64,000 nt of DNA, taken from positions 343,126 to 407,125 of the forward strand of contig NZ_JAMBNP010000006.1 in the NCBI RefSeq assembly GCF_023715145.1, read 5' to 3'. Within the stretch, counting starts at the first letter, position 1. Every line of letters starts with the position of its first letter. This stretch comes from Paenibacillus glycanilyticus. GTDB lineage: Bacteria; Bacillota; Bacilli; Paenibacillales; Paenibacillaceae. The notes below the pieces were generated by a model. It searched no databases. It had not been told where the DNA came from and was given only the letters and a program-made list of their open reading frames with translations. Position numbers and translations under genes: made by a program. Of the stretch, positions 1 to 10,508 are shown in pieces.

Positions 1-897
1 TGCATAGCCATTTTGCGCTTTCTCGTCATCCGGGGAAGGACTCACTTTATGAACAAGGCTAAGGTCAGCAACAAATTGCATGGCCGTCGCAAATTCGGGC
101 GTGTCGATTGTGATTGTTCCTTTGCCGTCTGTCCAGTCTCCGCCATTCGCCCATACGGCAGATTCCGTAGAATAACCGGCAACGCCAAAGGTATCGATTT
201 TACCGCGCTCGTTCGTCACGGTCAGCTTCTTGGCATCAGCAAGCATATCATCCCAAGTGTATTCGCCTGCTTTGGCGCTAGGATAAGGAAGACCGGCTTT
301 ATCGAACAAATCTTTGTTGTAAGCAAGCGCCCATGGACCAACGTCCTTCGGCAAGCCGTAAATATCGCCTTGACCCGATGCAGTCCCGTCATAACGGTAA
401 CGGTCCAGCGCTGCCGGCCATACGTTGGATTGATCAACGAGGCTGCTCGAATCGAGCATCGGCTGCAGGTTCTTCAGAACACCGCTGCTTACGAGCTTGT
501 TGAAGTTCGCCCCGCCTGCGTAGAATACATCCGGCGTTTTCTTCGCTGCGATCAACGTATCAAGCTTTTGATAGTACTCGCCTGGAGGCACAACCGTGTA
601 CTTCACCTTTTTGTTCGGGTATTTCTTCATATAAGCATCGATCAGCTTCTGGAATACAGCCTTTTCCGTGTCTCCGCCCCAGCCCATAAATTCAATGCTG
701 GACTTCGCGTCGGCACCGGAATCCGTTCCTTCTGCCGCTCCTGCATTCGTCGACTCCTGCGCTGCCGCGTTACTGTTGTTCTTACCGTTATTCGAGCTTT
801 CCTTGCTGCCACCGTTGCTCGAGCTGCAGCCTGCAAGCACGATGATGAGACAGAGCATGGCAGCCATCCAAACCTTACCGTTAGTCCATTTCGCCAT
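1..897 (-). CDS. Extracellular sugar-binding lipoprotein, ABC transporter (3' end outside window)
   Basis: Family 1 extracellular solute-binding protein that would capture a sugar outside the membrane and pass it to ABC permeases. The 299 codons present begin with a lipoprotein signal: charged N-terminus, hydrophobic stretch and lipobox LAGC, so Cys22 or so would be lipidated. A Ser/Asn/Gly-rich linker follows, then the binding-protein fold (GWGGDTEKAVFQKLIDAYMK, later DVFYAGGANFNKL). Start chosen at the ATG preceded by AAGGGGGAAG. The gene runs off the left edge, so its permeases are probably to the left. A strong promoter with a cre site and a palindromic operator lies upstream. Substrate not readable. 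Confidence 0.9.
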   Translation of the reverse strand, partial: MAKWTNGKVWMAAMLCLIIVLAGCSSSNGGSKESSNNGKNNSNAAAQESTNAGAAEGTDSGADAKSSIEFMGWGGDTEKAVFQKLIDAYMKKYPNKKVKYTVVPPGEYYQKLDTLIAAKKTPDVFYAGGANFNKLVSSGVLKNLQPMLDSSSLVDQSNVWPAALDRYRYDGTASGQGDIYGLPKDVGPWALAYNKDLFDKAGLPYPSAKAGEYTWDDMLADAKKLTVTNERGKIDTFGVAGYSTESAVWANGGDWTDGKGTITIDTPEFATAMQFVADLSLVHKVSPSPDDEKAQNGYA

Positions 898-1032
898 TTG
901 TTACTTCCCCCTTCATAATGAATGAACGATACGATTCCCCACAAACAAATAAGCATTGACCCTTATGTACAGTCTAATCGGCCCCCGCTAGCGTTCCTTT
1001 CAACAGGCCTAACCATCCCGACATATTTTTTA

Positions 1033-1042
1033 TTTTGTTACA
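1033..1042. promoter_or_regulatory. TTTTGTTACA operator half-site
   Basis: The 10-mer TTTTGTTACA in the leader of the binding-protein gene is identical to each arm of the inverted repeat in front of the neighbouring winged-helix regulator gene (2183-2214). This suggests, by inference, that the regulator acts at both promoters. Confidence 0.4.
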
Positions 1043-1047
1043 ACTTA

Positions 1048-1063
1048 TTTGTTTATAAACAAA
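1048..1063. promoter_or_regulatory. 16-bp perfect palindrome at transcription start
   Basis: TTTGTTTATAAACAAA is a perfect palindrome just downstream of the -10 of the binding-protein promoter, a position where a bound repressor would block transcription. The binding protein is unknown. Confidence 0.5.
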
Positions 1064-1091
1064 ATATACAGTCGGTTTATTATAATGTCAA
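1063..1091 (-). promoter_or_regulatory. SigA-type promoter of the sugar-binding protein gene
   Basis: On the minus strand TTGACA (1086-1091) and TATATT (1063-1068) are separated by exactly 17 nt. The -35 hexamer lies inside a cre-like sequence and the -10 touches a palindrome, giving two overlapping levels of control. Confidence 0.7.
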
Positions 1092-1099
1092 CGCTTTCT
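1086..1099 (-). promoter_or_regulatory. cre-like (CcpA) site over the -35 box
   Basis: Minus-strand AGAAAGCGTTGACA matches the cre consensus TGWNANCGNTNWCA at all but the first position. It overlaps the -35 box, as expected for catabolite repression. Confidence 0.6.
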
Positions 1100-1120
1100 T
1101 TCAATAAAATTGTATCATTC

Positions 1121-1166
1121 AATAAAAAAGTTCCAGATGCGTTTGTTCTCACAAAACATCTGGAAC
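1121..1166 (-). terminator. Rho-independent terminator after the winged-helix regulator
   Basis: Arms GTTCCAGATG and CATCTGGAAC (1130-1139 and 1157-1166) form a 10-bp stem followed on the minus strand by TTTTTT. It lies 14 bp past the regulator stop. Confidence 0.85.
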
Positions 1167-1179
1167 AATTGAACGAGCT

Positions 1180-2103
1180 TTATTCGTATTGCATACGCAT
1201 GATAATCCCCTGCGCATAATCGCCAAAGGATTTGCCGAACAGGTTTATGCCTCCCTGATGCTTCGCGTCCGGCTTCAGTCCGATCCGGAAGGTAATAAAA
1301 GGCTTCTGATCCAGATGCAGATCCCGAAGCGTTGTCATGGAGCTCTTCTCATTATCAACCGTGCTGCGGCTTTCCTCCACTGCCCATGTCTTGAGCAGGC
1401 CATGCTGGGTGCTGGAGTCATTCCACCAAGGCGGATTCAGCTTGCCCCGGTGGTCACCGAAATCGCCCGGCGATATCCAGGAGCCAACCTCCATATCATT
1501 AACCCAAACCGTAATCTCGGAGGGCCAGTCATTATTATAGTTAGGTGCTTCCGAGCATAGCTCGAGAGAGAATTCGATTGACTTCACCTTTGCGCCTGCA
1601 GGAAGCTTCTTGGGAAAGCGGTATTCGATCCAGCCCTTGCGGAACCAGATAATCTCCGCCGTCCGGCTGTCCGGATGATAGAAGTTGTCCGCCTCGTCTT
1701 CGGCAAACAGCATGCCTGTCGTATTCGCCATTCCGCAGGTCGGAATGATATCAAAGTTGATGAAATGGCCAATCGGCATCTCGACCTCGACCGCTTTGCT
1801 CGTATTCTGATAGTAGGCAATCGGATTAAGTATCATGCGCACGTCATCGAAATTACGGCTGCACACCTTCATCGCCCCGCGGGAAGCCGGCTGAAGCTCG
1901 GTCAGTATAAGCTCTGCCTCCTCGAGCACCTTCACATTGGTTGCCGCTGTAGAGACCGGAATATCGAGCGCCTCCGCGATTTCAATTATGTTCAGGTTAG
2001 GCTTGGCAAGCAGCAGCTTGATGATGCCAATTCGGGTATGTGTACTAAGAGCATGCGCGACCTTTACGAGACGATCGGGCTCGTCTATCGTTAATTCCAA
2101 CAC
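1180..2103 (-). CDS. ArsR-type winged-helix regulator with C-terminal sensor-like domain
   Basis: 307 aa starting at GTG after AAGAAGGGA. Residues about 10-85 form an ArsR-like winged helix (ALSTHTRIGIIKLLL, IAEALDIPVSTAATNVKVLE). The remaining 200 or so residues are rich in Trp and beta-strand-like segments and look like a separate domain, much longer than a plain ArsR protein of about 100 aa. No Cys metal site of the SmtB type stands out, so a sugar or other small-molecule signal is more likely (inference). It lies upstream of, and on the same strand as, the sugar-binding protein gene, and both leaders carry TTTTGTTACA motifs. Confidence 0.7.
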   Translation of the reverse strand: MLELTIDEPDRLVKVAHALSTHTRIGIIKLLLAKPNLNIIEIAEALDIPVSTAATNVKVLEEAELILTELQPASRGAMKVCSRNFDDVRMILNPIAYYQNTSKAVEVEMPIGHFINFDIIPTCGMANTTGMLFAEDEADNFYHPDSRTAEIIWFRKGWIEYRFPKKLPAGAKVKSIEFSLELCSEAPNYNNDWPSEITVWVNDMEVGSWISPGDFGDHRGKLNPPWWNDSSTQHGLLKTWAVEESRSTVDNEKSSMTTLRDLHLDQKPFITFRIGLKPDAKHQGGINLFGKSFGDYAQGIIMRMQYE

Positions 2104-2182
2104 CGCAAAGTCCCTTCTTCCTCTTATCTGATAGTTTCTTACAACAAGATTAGCGCTATTTACCTATTTTGTCTAGTTTAAT

Positions 2183-2214
2183 TGTAACAAAATATATTTT
2201 TATTTTTTGTTACA
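2183..2214. promoter_or_regulatory. 32-bp inverted repeat upstream of the winged-helix regulator
   Basis: TGTAACAAAA and TTTTGTTACA are perfect 10-bp arms separated by 12 AT-only bases. The placement upstream of the regulator gene suggests autoregulation. Confidence 0.5.
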
Positions 2215-2261
2215 GAATTTTTGTTTTTAACTTTGAAATAACCCCTTAACCGTAACAAAGC

Positions 2262-2297
2262 TGCCAATGAATATGGCAAGCTTTGTTGTTTTTCCTG
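2262..2297. repeat. Small hairpin, probable dispersed repeat
   Basis: An imperfect stem joins ACAAAGCTGCCA to TGGCAAGCTTTGT, with a T-run on the plus side. The sequence GTAACAAAG(C/T)TGCC(A/G)AT recurs at 63786. It may also end the SDR transcript, but the minus side has no T-run. Confidence 0.4.
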
Positions 2298-2306
2298 CAT
2301 GACTCG

Positions 2307-3086
2307 TTAGAAACCGCCCCTGGAATGAATAATTTCCCCCGTTATCCATTGCGAATCATCGCTTGCGAGAAAAGCAATAAGTCGCGCCGCATCATCGGGA
2401 ACCCCGATACGGCCCATCGGAAATTGCGGCAGAAGCGCTTCTTTCACTTCTTCGGACATCCAGCCCGAGTCCGTTGGACCCGGATCAACTGCATTCACGG
2501 TTATGCATAGCGGAGCCAGCTCTGCCGCCAGCGATTCGGTAAAAACCGAGATGGCCCCTTTGGTCGCGGCATAGATGAGATTCCCGGGCATCGGACCTTT
2601 TCCCTGACCAGAGGTGAGATTAATAATACGTCCGCCTGCGGTCACTTTCTCTCTTTCTATCAAACGTGCAAATTCAGCGGATAACATAAACGTCCCCCTA
2701 ATGTTCACGGCACAATGCGCATCAATGAGCTCCTCGGTTAATTGCCGGAAATCGGCATCGACGCTGTACGTTGCGTTATTAACGAGGATGGTCGGAAAAC
2801 CAACCGCTCTCACTGCCTCCTCCAGCAGCTGGGATCCTGAGCCCGATAAAGCTAGATCCAAGCTCATATGTCCAACCTGAACGCCAGATTGACGCAGTTC
2901 CTCGGCGAATAGGTCCGGCCAACCTTTCTCTGTATTCTTGGGATACAGGCTTTTATCGTAATCGTAGAGATGCGTAAAGAATACGCTGGCGCCTTCAGCG
3001 GCAAAAGTCCGGCACACAGCAGCTCCAATACCATTGGAACGACCCACGCCGGTAACAATGGCGACTTTCCCTTGCAATCTGGTCAT
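2307..3086 (-). CDS. Short-chain dehydrogenase/reductase
   Basis: 259 aa NAD(P)-dependent SDR of the 3-oxoacyl-reductase type. The start is the ATG of MTRLQGK, preceded by GGGAGGAG; the reading frame stays open 25 codons further upstream but without a ribosome site. Visible are the cofactor loop TGVGRSNGIG near the N-terminus, NNAT in place of the usual NNAG, catalytic Ser in NLTSGQG, the YAATK pair (Tyr and Lys), and PGPTDSGW after it. It begins 22 bp downstream of rph and is probably co-transcribed with it. Substrate unknown. Confidence 0.88.
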   Translation of the reverse strand: MTRLQGKVAIVTGVGRSNGIGAAVCRTFAAEGASVFFTHLYDYDKSLYPKNTEKGWPDLFAEELRQSGVQVGHMSLDLALSGSGSQLLEEAVRAVGFPTILVNNATYSVDADFRQLTEELIDAHCAVNIRGTFMLSAEFARLIEREKVTAGGRIINLTSGQGKGPMPGNLIYAATKGAISVFTESLAAELAPLCITVNAVDPGPTDSGWMSEEVKEALLPQFPMGRIGVPDDAARLIAFLASDDSQWITGEIIHSRGGF

Positions 3087-3108
3087 TACAGAATCTCCTC
3101 CCGTTCCC

Positions 3109-5703
<2,595 letters not shown>

Positions 5704-5860
5704 TCAACATCTCTCCTCGCCATTATATTGAGAAAAATCATTTGACAAGAGATCAATCCGCATGATACACTTTAATTGTAAGATGAAATACTTATGTCTA
5801 TAAGATGTATGTCAGTCGTAAATCGATTGTATCATCGTGTCTGTTTATATGCAATAACAA

Positions 5861-5892
5861 AAGAACCTGATCATTGATCAGGTTCTTTTTTC
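5861..5892. terminator. Bidirectional terminator
   Basis: Stem AAGAACCTGAT/ATCAGGTTCTT with T-runs on both sides, placed between the 3' end of the dinB-like gene (minus strand) and the rph upstream region. Confidence 0.8.
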
Positions 5893-5894
5893 GT

Positions 5895-6350
5895 TTATTT
5901 CAACGCGTTATTGATGCCATAAACAGCGCCTTGGTGATAGAACAAATGCAGGGATGTCGCATAAATAAGCTCGCCGATATTTTCGGCTTTCAGGAAGTTC
6001 TCGGCAACGGGCTCATCAAGACGATTCTCGAACGTCTCATGAATCGCTCTTCTCAGATCTTCCAACTGAGCGATCAGCACATCCCATTGAGGCGGCGCTT
6101 CTTCCCAGTCCCCAGGTTTGGTACCGTAAGCGAAGAGGGTATCGTAAATTTCCGGAAAGATTGGAGCTTCCCCGGAAAGACCGTACACGTGAAATTGCGT
6201 TACCGCAATTACATGCCCCAGATGCCAGTGAATATGGTTTTTGAATCCGTGCGGAATCACGTCCCGTTTGTCCGGCGGGCATTGCTCCAATACGGCGATC
6301 AATTGATCAAGGTGTTTGTTGAATACATGAAATACATAGTCTGCTCTCAT
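5895..6350 (-). CDS. DinB family protein
   Basis: 151 aa four-helix-bundle protein of the DinB/YfiT superfamily. Candidate metal ligands are His43 and His46 in NHIHWHLGHV and His135 and His139 in SLHLFYHQG, the spacing typical of this family's metal triad. Members are often thiol transferases or of unknown role. It starts 28 bp after the msrAB stop with AAAAGGAG in the gap, so the two are likely one operon, consistent with thiol or oxidative-stress work (inference). Confidence 0.85.
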   Translation of the reverse strand: MRADYVFHVFNKHLDQLIAVLEQCPPDKRDVIPHGFKNHIHWHLGHVIAVTQFHVYGLSGEAPIFPEIYDTLFAYGTKPGDWEEAPPQWDVLIAQLEDLRRAIHETFENRLDEPVAENFLKAENIGELIYATSLHLFYHQGAVYGINNALK

Positions 6351-6378
6351 TTATATTCGCTCCTTTTAATGTTGCCAA

Positions 6379-7500
6379 TTAGTTAAATAGTGATGCGTAC
6401 TCTCCGTAACCCCTTTTCTCAAGATCGGCTTTCGGAATAAATTCCATTGCCGCCGAGTTGATGCAGAATCGCAGTCCCGTTGGCTCTGGCCCGTCTTTGT
6501 ACACATGCCCCAGGAAGGAATCGGCAGCACGGCTTTTCACAACAACCTCGGCAAATAATCCTTCGCTTTCTTTCAAAACAATGTAGTTAGAGTCCAATGG
6601 TTTGGTAAAGCTTGGCCAGCCTGTATTTGGATCGAATTTATCTGTTGAGCTGAAAAGCGGCTCGCCCGATACGACGTCTACGTAAATACCGTCTTCAAAG
6701 TAATCCCAGTAGGGGTTATGAAACGGCATCTCGTCCTGCCCGTTTTGCGTAACGTTATATTGGAGCTCCGTCAGCGTCTTCAGCGTTTCTTCTTTGTTAA
6801 AGTCTGTCGCATAGGATTGCTTTGCGCTAATCTTCACTTCGCGGTCATCGCCCCAAATGCTGTTCAGGATCGAATCACGCGGGGAGAACAGCCCGCTCAT
6901 CGTGTTGCCGAACTGATGTTTTTCGAAATAATCCTGATGTTCTGCTTCCGCTTTGTAGAAGGTTGTAGCGGCGGTGATTGTCGTTACGATCGGTTTATCG
7001 AAACGTTTGGAGGCTTCCAATTCCTTTTCGGATGCTTCGGCTGCCAGCTTCTGTTCGTTATTCTTATAGTAGATGGCGGACTGGTATTGACTGCCGCGAT
7101 CCCCGAATTGACCTTTGTCATCCGTAGGATCAACGCTTCTCCAGAACACCTGAAGCAGCTCCTCGTACGAAATGGCGTTTGGATTGTAGTGAACCTCGAT
7201 CGATTCAAGATGTCCCGTCTTTCCGGAACCCACTTCATAGTAAGTCGGATTTACCGTTTTCCCGCCCGTGTAGCCGGAAATAACACTCGAGACACCGTCC
7301 ACCTTTTCGAAGATCTCTTCCATATCCCAGAAGCAGCCCCCGGAAAAAATGGCGGTCTCGGAAGGCGAGTATTCATCAATCGTATTCTGAATATCCTGTG
7401 CTTGGGATTCCGTTGCCGTTGCTTTATTAAAGGAACCGTTCCAGAAATAGACGACAACACCGAGTACGGCAATGGGGATTAAAAATTTTTTTAATTTCAT
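6379..7500 (-). CDS. msrAB: Membrane-anchored bifunctional methionine sulfoxide reductase MsrA-MsrB
   Basis: 373 aa. An N-terminal hydrophobic segment (residues 5-20) should anchor it outside the membrane. The MsrA domain follows with SGGCFWDMEE (catalytic Cys56), then MsrB with GWPSF and RFCINS (catalytic Cys346). Together they reduce the S and R sulfoxides of methionine in exported proteins. The MsrB part lacks the two CxxC zinc motifs (VDVVSGEPLF replaces the first), so it is a zinc-free type. No obvious resolving-Cys pair stands out near the MsrA C-terminus. Followed closely by the dinB-like gene. Confidence 0.93.
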   Translation of the reverse strand: MKLKKFLIPIAVLGVVVYFWNGSFNKATATESQAQDIQNTIDEYSPSETAIFSGGCFWDMEEIFEKVDGVSSVISGYTGGKTVNPTYYEVGSGKTGHLESIEVHYNPNAISYEELLQVFWRSVDPTDDKGQFGDRGSQYQSAIYYKNNEQKLAAEASEKELEASKRFDKPIVTTITAATTFYKAEAEHQDYFEKHQFGNTMSGLFSPRDSILNSIWGDDREVKISAKQSYATDFNKEETLKTLTELQYNVTQNGQDEMPFHNPYWDYFEDGIYVDVVSGEPLFSSTDKFDPNTGWPSFTKPLDSNYIVLKESEGLFAEVVVKSRAADSFLGHVYKDGPEPTGLRFCINSAAMEFIPKADLEKRGYGEYASLFN

Positions 7501-7590
7501 CTCCTAGCACACCTCCTCTTCAAGTTGTAATCAAATTCTATCAAGACGCAAACGAATAGAGATCTGTGGAAAGTCATGCATTTGCATAAG

Positions 7591-7654
7591 AAAAGGCATC
7601 ACTTTTGACACTTGAGCATGAAAAATTTCATGCTCTATGCTAAAAGTAATGCCT
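7591..7654 (-). terminator. Long imperfect hairpin terminator after the two-component operon
   Basis: Outer arms AGGCAT...ATGCCT and inner arms GAGCATGAAA/TTTCATGCTC form a long stem with an internal loop, followed on the minus strand by TTTTCTT. It begins just past the response-regulator stop. Confidence 0.7.
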
Positions 7655-7659
7655 CGTGT

Positions 7660-8316
7660 TTAAGGAAGGTGACGAACCGCATAGATCGCGGCCTGGGTTC
7701 TGTCGCGAAGCCCTAGCTTCGATATCAAATTCGAAACATGATTTTTTACGGTACCTTCCGTCAGAAACAGCATGCCTGCAATTTCTTTATTATTCAATCC
7801 TTGCCCCAATAAGGCCAGGACCTCTTTCTCCCGTTCCGTGAGCAGCTTCAGCTCCTCCGGTTGACCTGCGGGAAGCGCCTTGTCCGGATTGCGATCGGCA
7901 ATCGTGATAAACTCTTTCAGCAGCATGGATGTAATATCATGCTGAAGCACGGTGCCTCCGTTGTAGACGGTTCGAATCGCGCCTATGATCGCCTCCGAAG
8001 GCATATCCTTCAACAAATAACCATGAACGCCATTCTCCAACACCTTTATGATTAACTCGGAATCATCGAAGGTCGTCAGAATCAATACCTTCGTCTCCGG
8101 AAAATGCTTGAGAATCAACGCGGATCCTTCGACTCCGTCCATTCCCGGCATTCGAATGTCCATCAGCACCACGTCCGGGCGCATTTCAATCACTTTCGCA
8201 TAGGCATCTTGTCCATCCATCGCCGTTCCAATCACTTCCATGCCGGGTTCCAGGCCGATGATGGTCGCAAGCCCTTCCCTCATGATCCGCTGATCATCAA
8301 CAATAAGAATCCTCAT
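7660..8316 (-). CDS. NarL/LuxR-family response regulator
   Basis: 218 aa. The receiver domain (1-120) has the acid pocket Asp7/Asp8, phospho-acceptor Asp53 in VVLMDIRMPGMDG and Lys in GYLLKDMP. A LuxR-type helix-turn-helix follows (about 148-213: LTEREKEVLALLGQGLNNKEIA, VKNHVSNLISKL). Its start overlaps the kinase stop by 4 bp (ATGA), so translation is coupled. The targets are unknown; the neighbouring YetF-like and msrAB genes are possible but unproven. Confidence 0.93.
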   Translation of the reverse strand: MRILIVDDQRIMREGLATIIGLEPGMEVIGTAMDGQDAYAKVIEMRPDVVLMDIRMPGMDGVEGSALILKHFPETKVLILTTFDDSELIIKVLENGVHGYLLKDMPSEAIIGAIRTVYNGGTVLQHDITSMLLKEFITIADRNPDKALPAGQPEELKLLTEREKEVLALLGQGLNNKEIAGMLFLTEGTVKNHVSNLISKLGLRDRTQAAIYAVRHLP

Positions 8317-9542
8317 TCGTTATCACGCTCCACATCTGTCGAGGGGTAAGGGAAGTGCGCTTCCACCGCAAAGCCCGTTTCCGGATCCATCCGAAACTGC
8401 ACTTTTCCGTTCCACTCCTTTACACGTTCTTGCAAATTGATTAAGCCAAACCCCGGCTTTAGCTCGCCTGGCACTTCTCCGTCGTTATGGATCGTGAGAG
8501 TAAAACCGGCTTCCGTATAGGACAATAAGATTTTGGCGTTTTTGGCGTTTCCATGTTTCTGCGCGTTCGTCAGCGATTCCTGTACGATTCGATACGCGGT
8601 CAATTGAAGATCGCTCGGCAATGCAACCGCTGTCCCGTTCGTTTGGAAGGAGGTATGTACTTCTGCGAATTTCGTAAACTCCTGCGACAGCCTTTCCAGA
8701 CTTGCGTTCAGAGAAGTCGATTGAATCGGCTCATCCCGAATAGCCCTGACGGAGAGGCGAACCTCTTGCAAAGAAGACCGGATTAGTCCCTCGCAATCCA
8801 AATAAGCCTGCTCGCTGCGCGCGGGATCAACCGAGCTTAACTTGCGTGCCGCTTGCATCTGCACGAGCAATGCCGTCAGCTTATGGCCAACCGTATCATG
8901 GATTTCCCGCGCAATTCGCACTCTCTCCCGCGTTGCCGCCCATTCTTCCGCCTTCAGCGCATACTCCTCCAATTGCTCGTGAGACTGCTTTAATTGCGCG
9001 TATAGCTCCAGAGCATCCCTGCGAGCCTTTTGATAAAAATTAATTAATGCGTTTACGATGCATGCGAAAACAATAAAGGAACATGTCGTGAAATAACTGT
9101 TCTCATCCAATCGCTTATATAAATACCAATCAACGCTTCCCATCGTAACCACGTAGAGCAATAGCAGCAAAACACAGGCAGCAATGAGATAGCGGGTTTT
9201 CCTTATAAACATCAGTATGGCTAAAGCCGTTATTCCTATAAACAGGTGGTTCGGAAAAACCCCGGCGATAAAGATGTATCCGTAAGATGCCGACACCAGA
9301 AAATCCAAGATGAGAAGGTAGATCAGCCAATTTTGATTTTTCGCGTTGGCGTTGGAGTAGAACAGATAGACCGTAAGAAAAACAATGGACGAAAAGACGA
9401 TAAAACTAAGGCTCCAAAAAAAAGCGATGGAATTCTTAAAATAAAAAATACCAGACAAGGCGAAATCAAAAGCCAGCTTTATCCCGAAAAACCACTTCCA
9501 AAAACGCGGGTTCCGTCCGAAAATATCCATGTCATGAACCAC
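8313..9542 (-). CDS. Sensor histidine kinase, HisKA_3 type
   Basis: 409 aa, GTG start after GAGAAGGGG. Five or six transmembrane helices (about 17-170) with little extracytoplasmic sequence suggest sensing in or near the membrane, as in DesK or LiaS-like kinases. A coiled coil (175-205) leads to the phosphorylation motif REIHDTVGHKL with His215 and to a GHKL ATPase domain (NAQKHGNAKN, then GFGLINLQERV). It is the partner of the overlapping NarL-type regulator. Confidence 0.92.
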   Translation of the reverse strand: MVHDMDIFGRNPRFWKWFFGIKLAFDFALSGIFYFKNSIAFFWSLSFIVFSSIVFLTVYLFYSNANAKNQNWLIYLLILDFLVSASYGYIFIAGVFPNHLFIGITALAILMFIRKTRYLIAACVLLLLLYVVTMGSVDWYLYKRLDENSYFTTCSFIVFACIVNALINFYQKARRDALELYAQLKQSHEQLEEYALKAEEWAATRERVRIAREIHDTVGHKLTALLVQMQAARKLSSVDPARSEQAYLDCEGLIRSSLQEVRLSVRAIRDEPIQSTSLNASLERLSQEFTKFAEVHTSFQTNGTAVALPSDLQLTAYRIVQESLTNAQKHGNAKNAKILLSYTEAGFTLTIHNDGEVPGELKPGFGLINLQERVKEWNGKVQFRMDPETGFAVEAHFPYPSTDVERDNE

Positions 9543-9670
9543 TGCTTATGCCCCTTCTCTTCCGTGTAACCGCAAATGACATTACATACGACGTCTATGT
9601 CTGAATAAAATGTTGCAATAACCTGTCTATGTTTCCTTATTATAACCTTTCTTGGAGACGCGCATGGACA

Positions 9671-10351
9671 TTATCTCCTATTCAGCTGAACATGCAGACC
9701 GTCCTCCTCTGTCCATTCTGCATAATAAACGGCTTGTATGCGATCGACTCTTAACTCCCGGAGCTGCGACAGCAGCCATTCCTCACTGCGGCCAATTTCC
9801 TCGAGCTCGCCGCGCTGCAGCGTGCCCTGCTCGATAAGAATGCGCGGAAGCCCGGCCGCCGGCTCCCGCATCTCAAGCTCCGCTCGAGTCGGGGGCTCCT
9901 CGCCCGGTTTTTTCATCACGCTCAAGCTGCCGTTCGGTTCGAATACCGCAAACGCGACTTCGCGCACGGAGAAGACGCTCTGCTCCCTTAGAAGCATGCC
10001 GACCTGATGCATATCGAGCCGATTCCGCTTCATCGCCTTGACGTCGATCTCCCCGTCGCGGATGATGATATCCGGCCTGCCGCTGAGCGGCACCGACAGC
10101 CACGGCATAAGCTGAACCGCCTTCTCCAGGGCAAGCGACAACGCCATCCACAACGCAAGGGCAAAAACGAGCATCGCAAAATGCACCTCTCGGTCATAGA
10201 TCGTATTGCCGACAAGCTCGCTCAGCATAAGGGACGAGACGAAGTCGAACGGCGTCAGTTGGGAAATTTCCTTCTTCCCGAGCATTTTCGTCATGAACCA
10301 TAGACCAAAAAAAGCCGTGATGAGCTTCACCGAAATCATTGCATAATCCAT
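9671..10351 (-). CDS. YetF/DUF421 family membrane protein
   Basis: 226 aa. The N-terminal membrane part has two or three helices (about 5-80) and the conserved segment LTPFDFVSSLMLSELVGNTIYD, followed by the soluble DUF421 domain (LSGRPDIIIRDGEID, then VFSVREVAFAVFEPNGSLSVMKKP). Several Bacillus paralogues of this family sit with sporulation or envelope genes; their biochemical role is not established. It stands alone, with the kinase gene downstream on the same strand about 130 bp away. Confidence 0.88.
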   Translation of the reverse strand: MDYAMISVKLITAFFGLWFMTKMLGKKEISQLTPFDFVSSLMLSELVGNTIYDREVHFAMLVFALALWMALSLALEKAVQLMPWLSVPLSGRPDIIIRDGEIDVKAMKRNRLDMHQVGMLLREQSVFSVREVAFAVFEPNGSLSVMKKPGEEPPTRAELEMREPAAGLPRILIEQGTLQRGELEEIGRSEEWLLSQLRELRVDRIQAVYYAEWTEEDGLHVQLNRR

Positions 10352-10486
10352 CGAATGTCATCCTCGCATTCCACGTCGATTTTATGGATATATACCCTGC
10401 TTGTGCCGTGGTTAAGCGAGGAGGCAATTTCCCCTATTATACTATCCTCTTGATCTTTCTGAAATCGAGCTAATTCCTCACACAAC

Positions 10487-10508
10487 AAAACCGCCTTTAG
10501 GCGGTTTT
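10487..10508 (-). terminator. Terminator of the padR-ABC operon
   Basis: AAAACCGCC-TTTA-GGCGGTTTT is a 9-bp stem ending in a T-run. It overlaps the last codon of the permease gene. Confidence 0.85.

Noticed and set aside
13..918. 301-codon plus-strand frame at the left edge
   Set aside because: Shadow of the sugar-binding lipoprotein gene, which has a lipobox, ribosome site and promoter on the minus strand.
5745..5784. Plus-strand TTGACA...TACACT promoter for a small RNA ending at the 5861 terminator
   Set aside because: The -10 is weak and no conserved structure is visible; chance match in AT-rich DNA is as likely.
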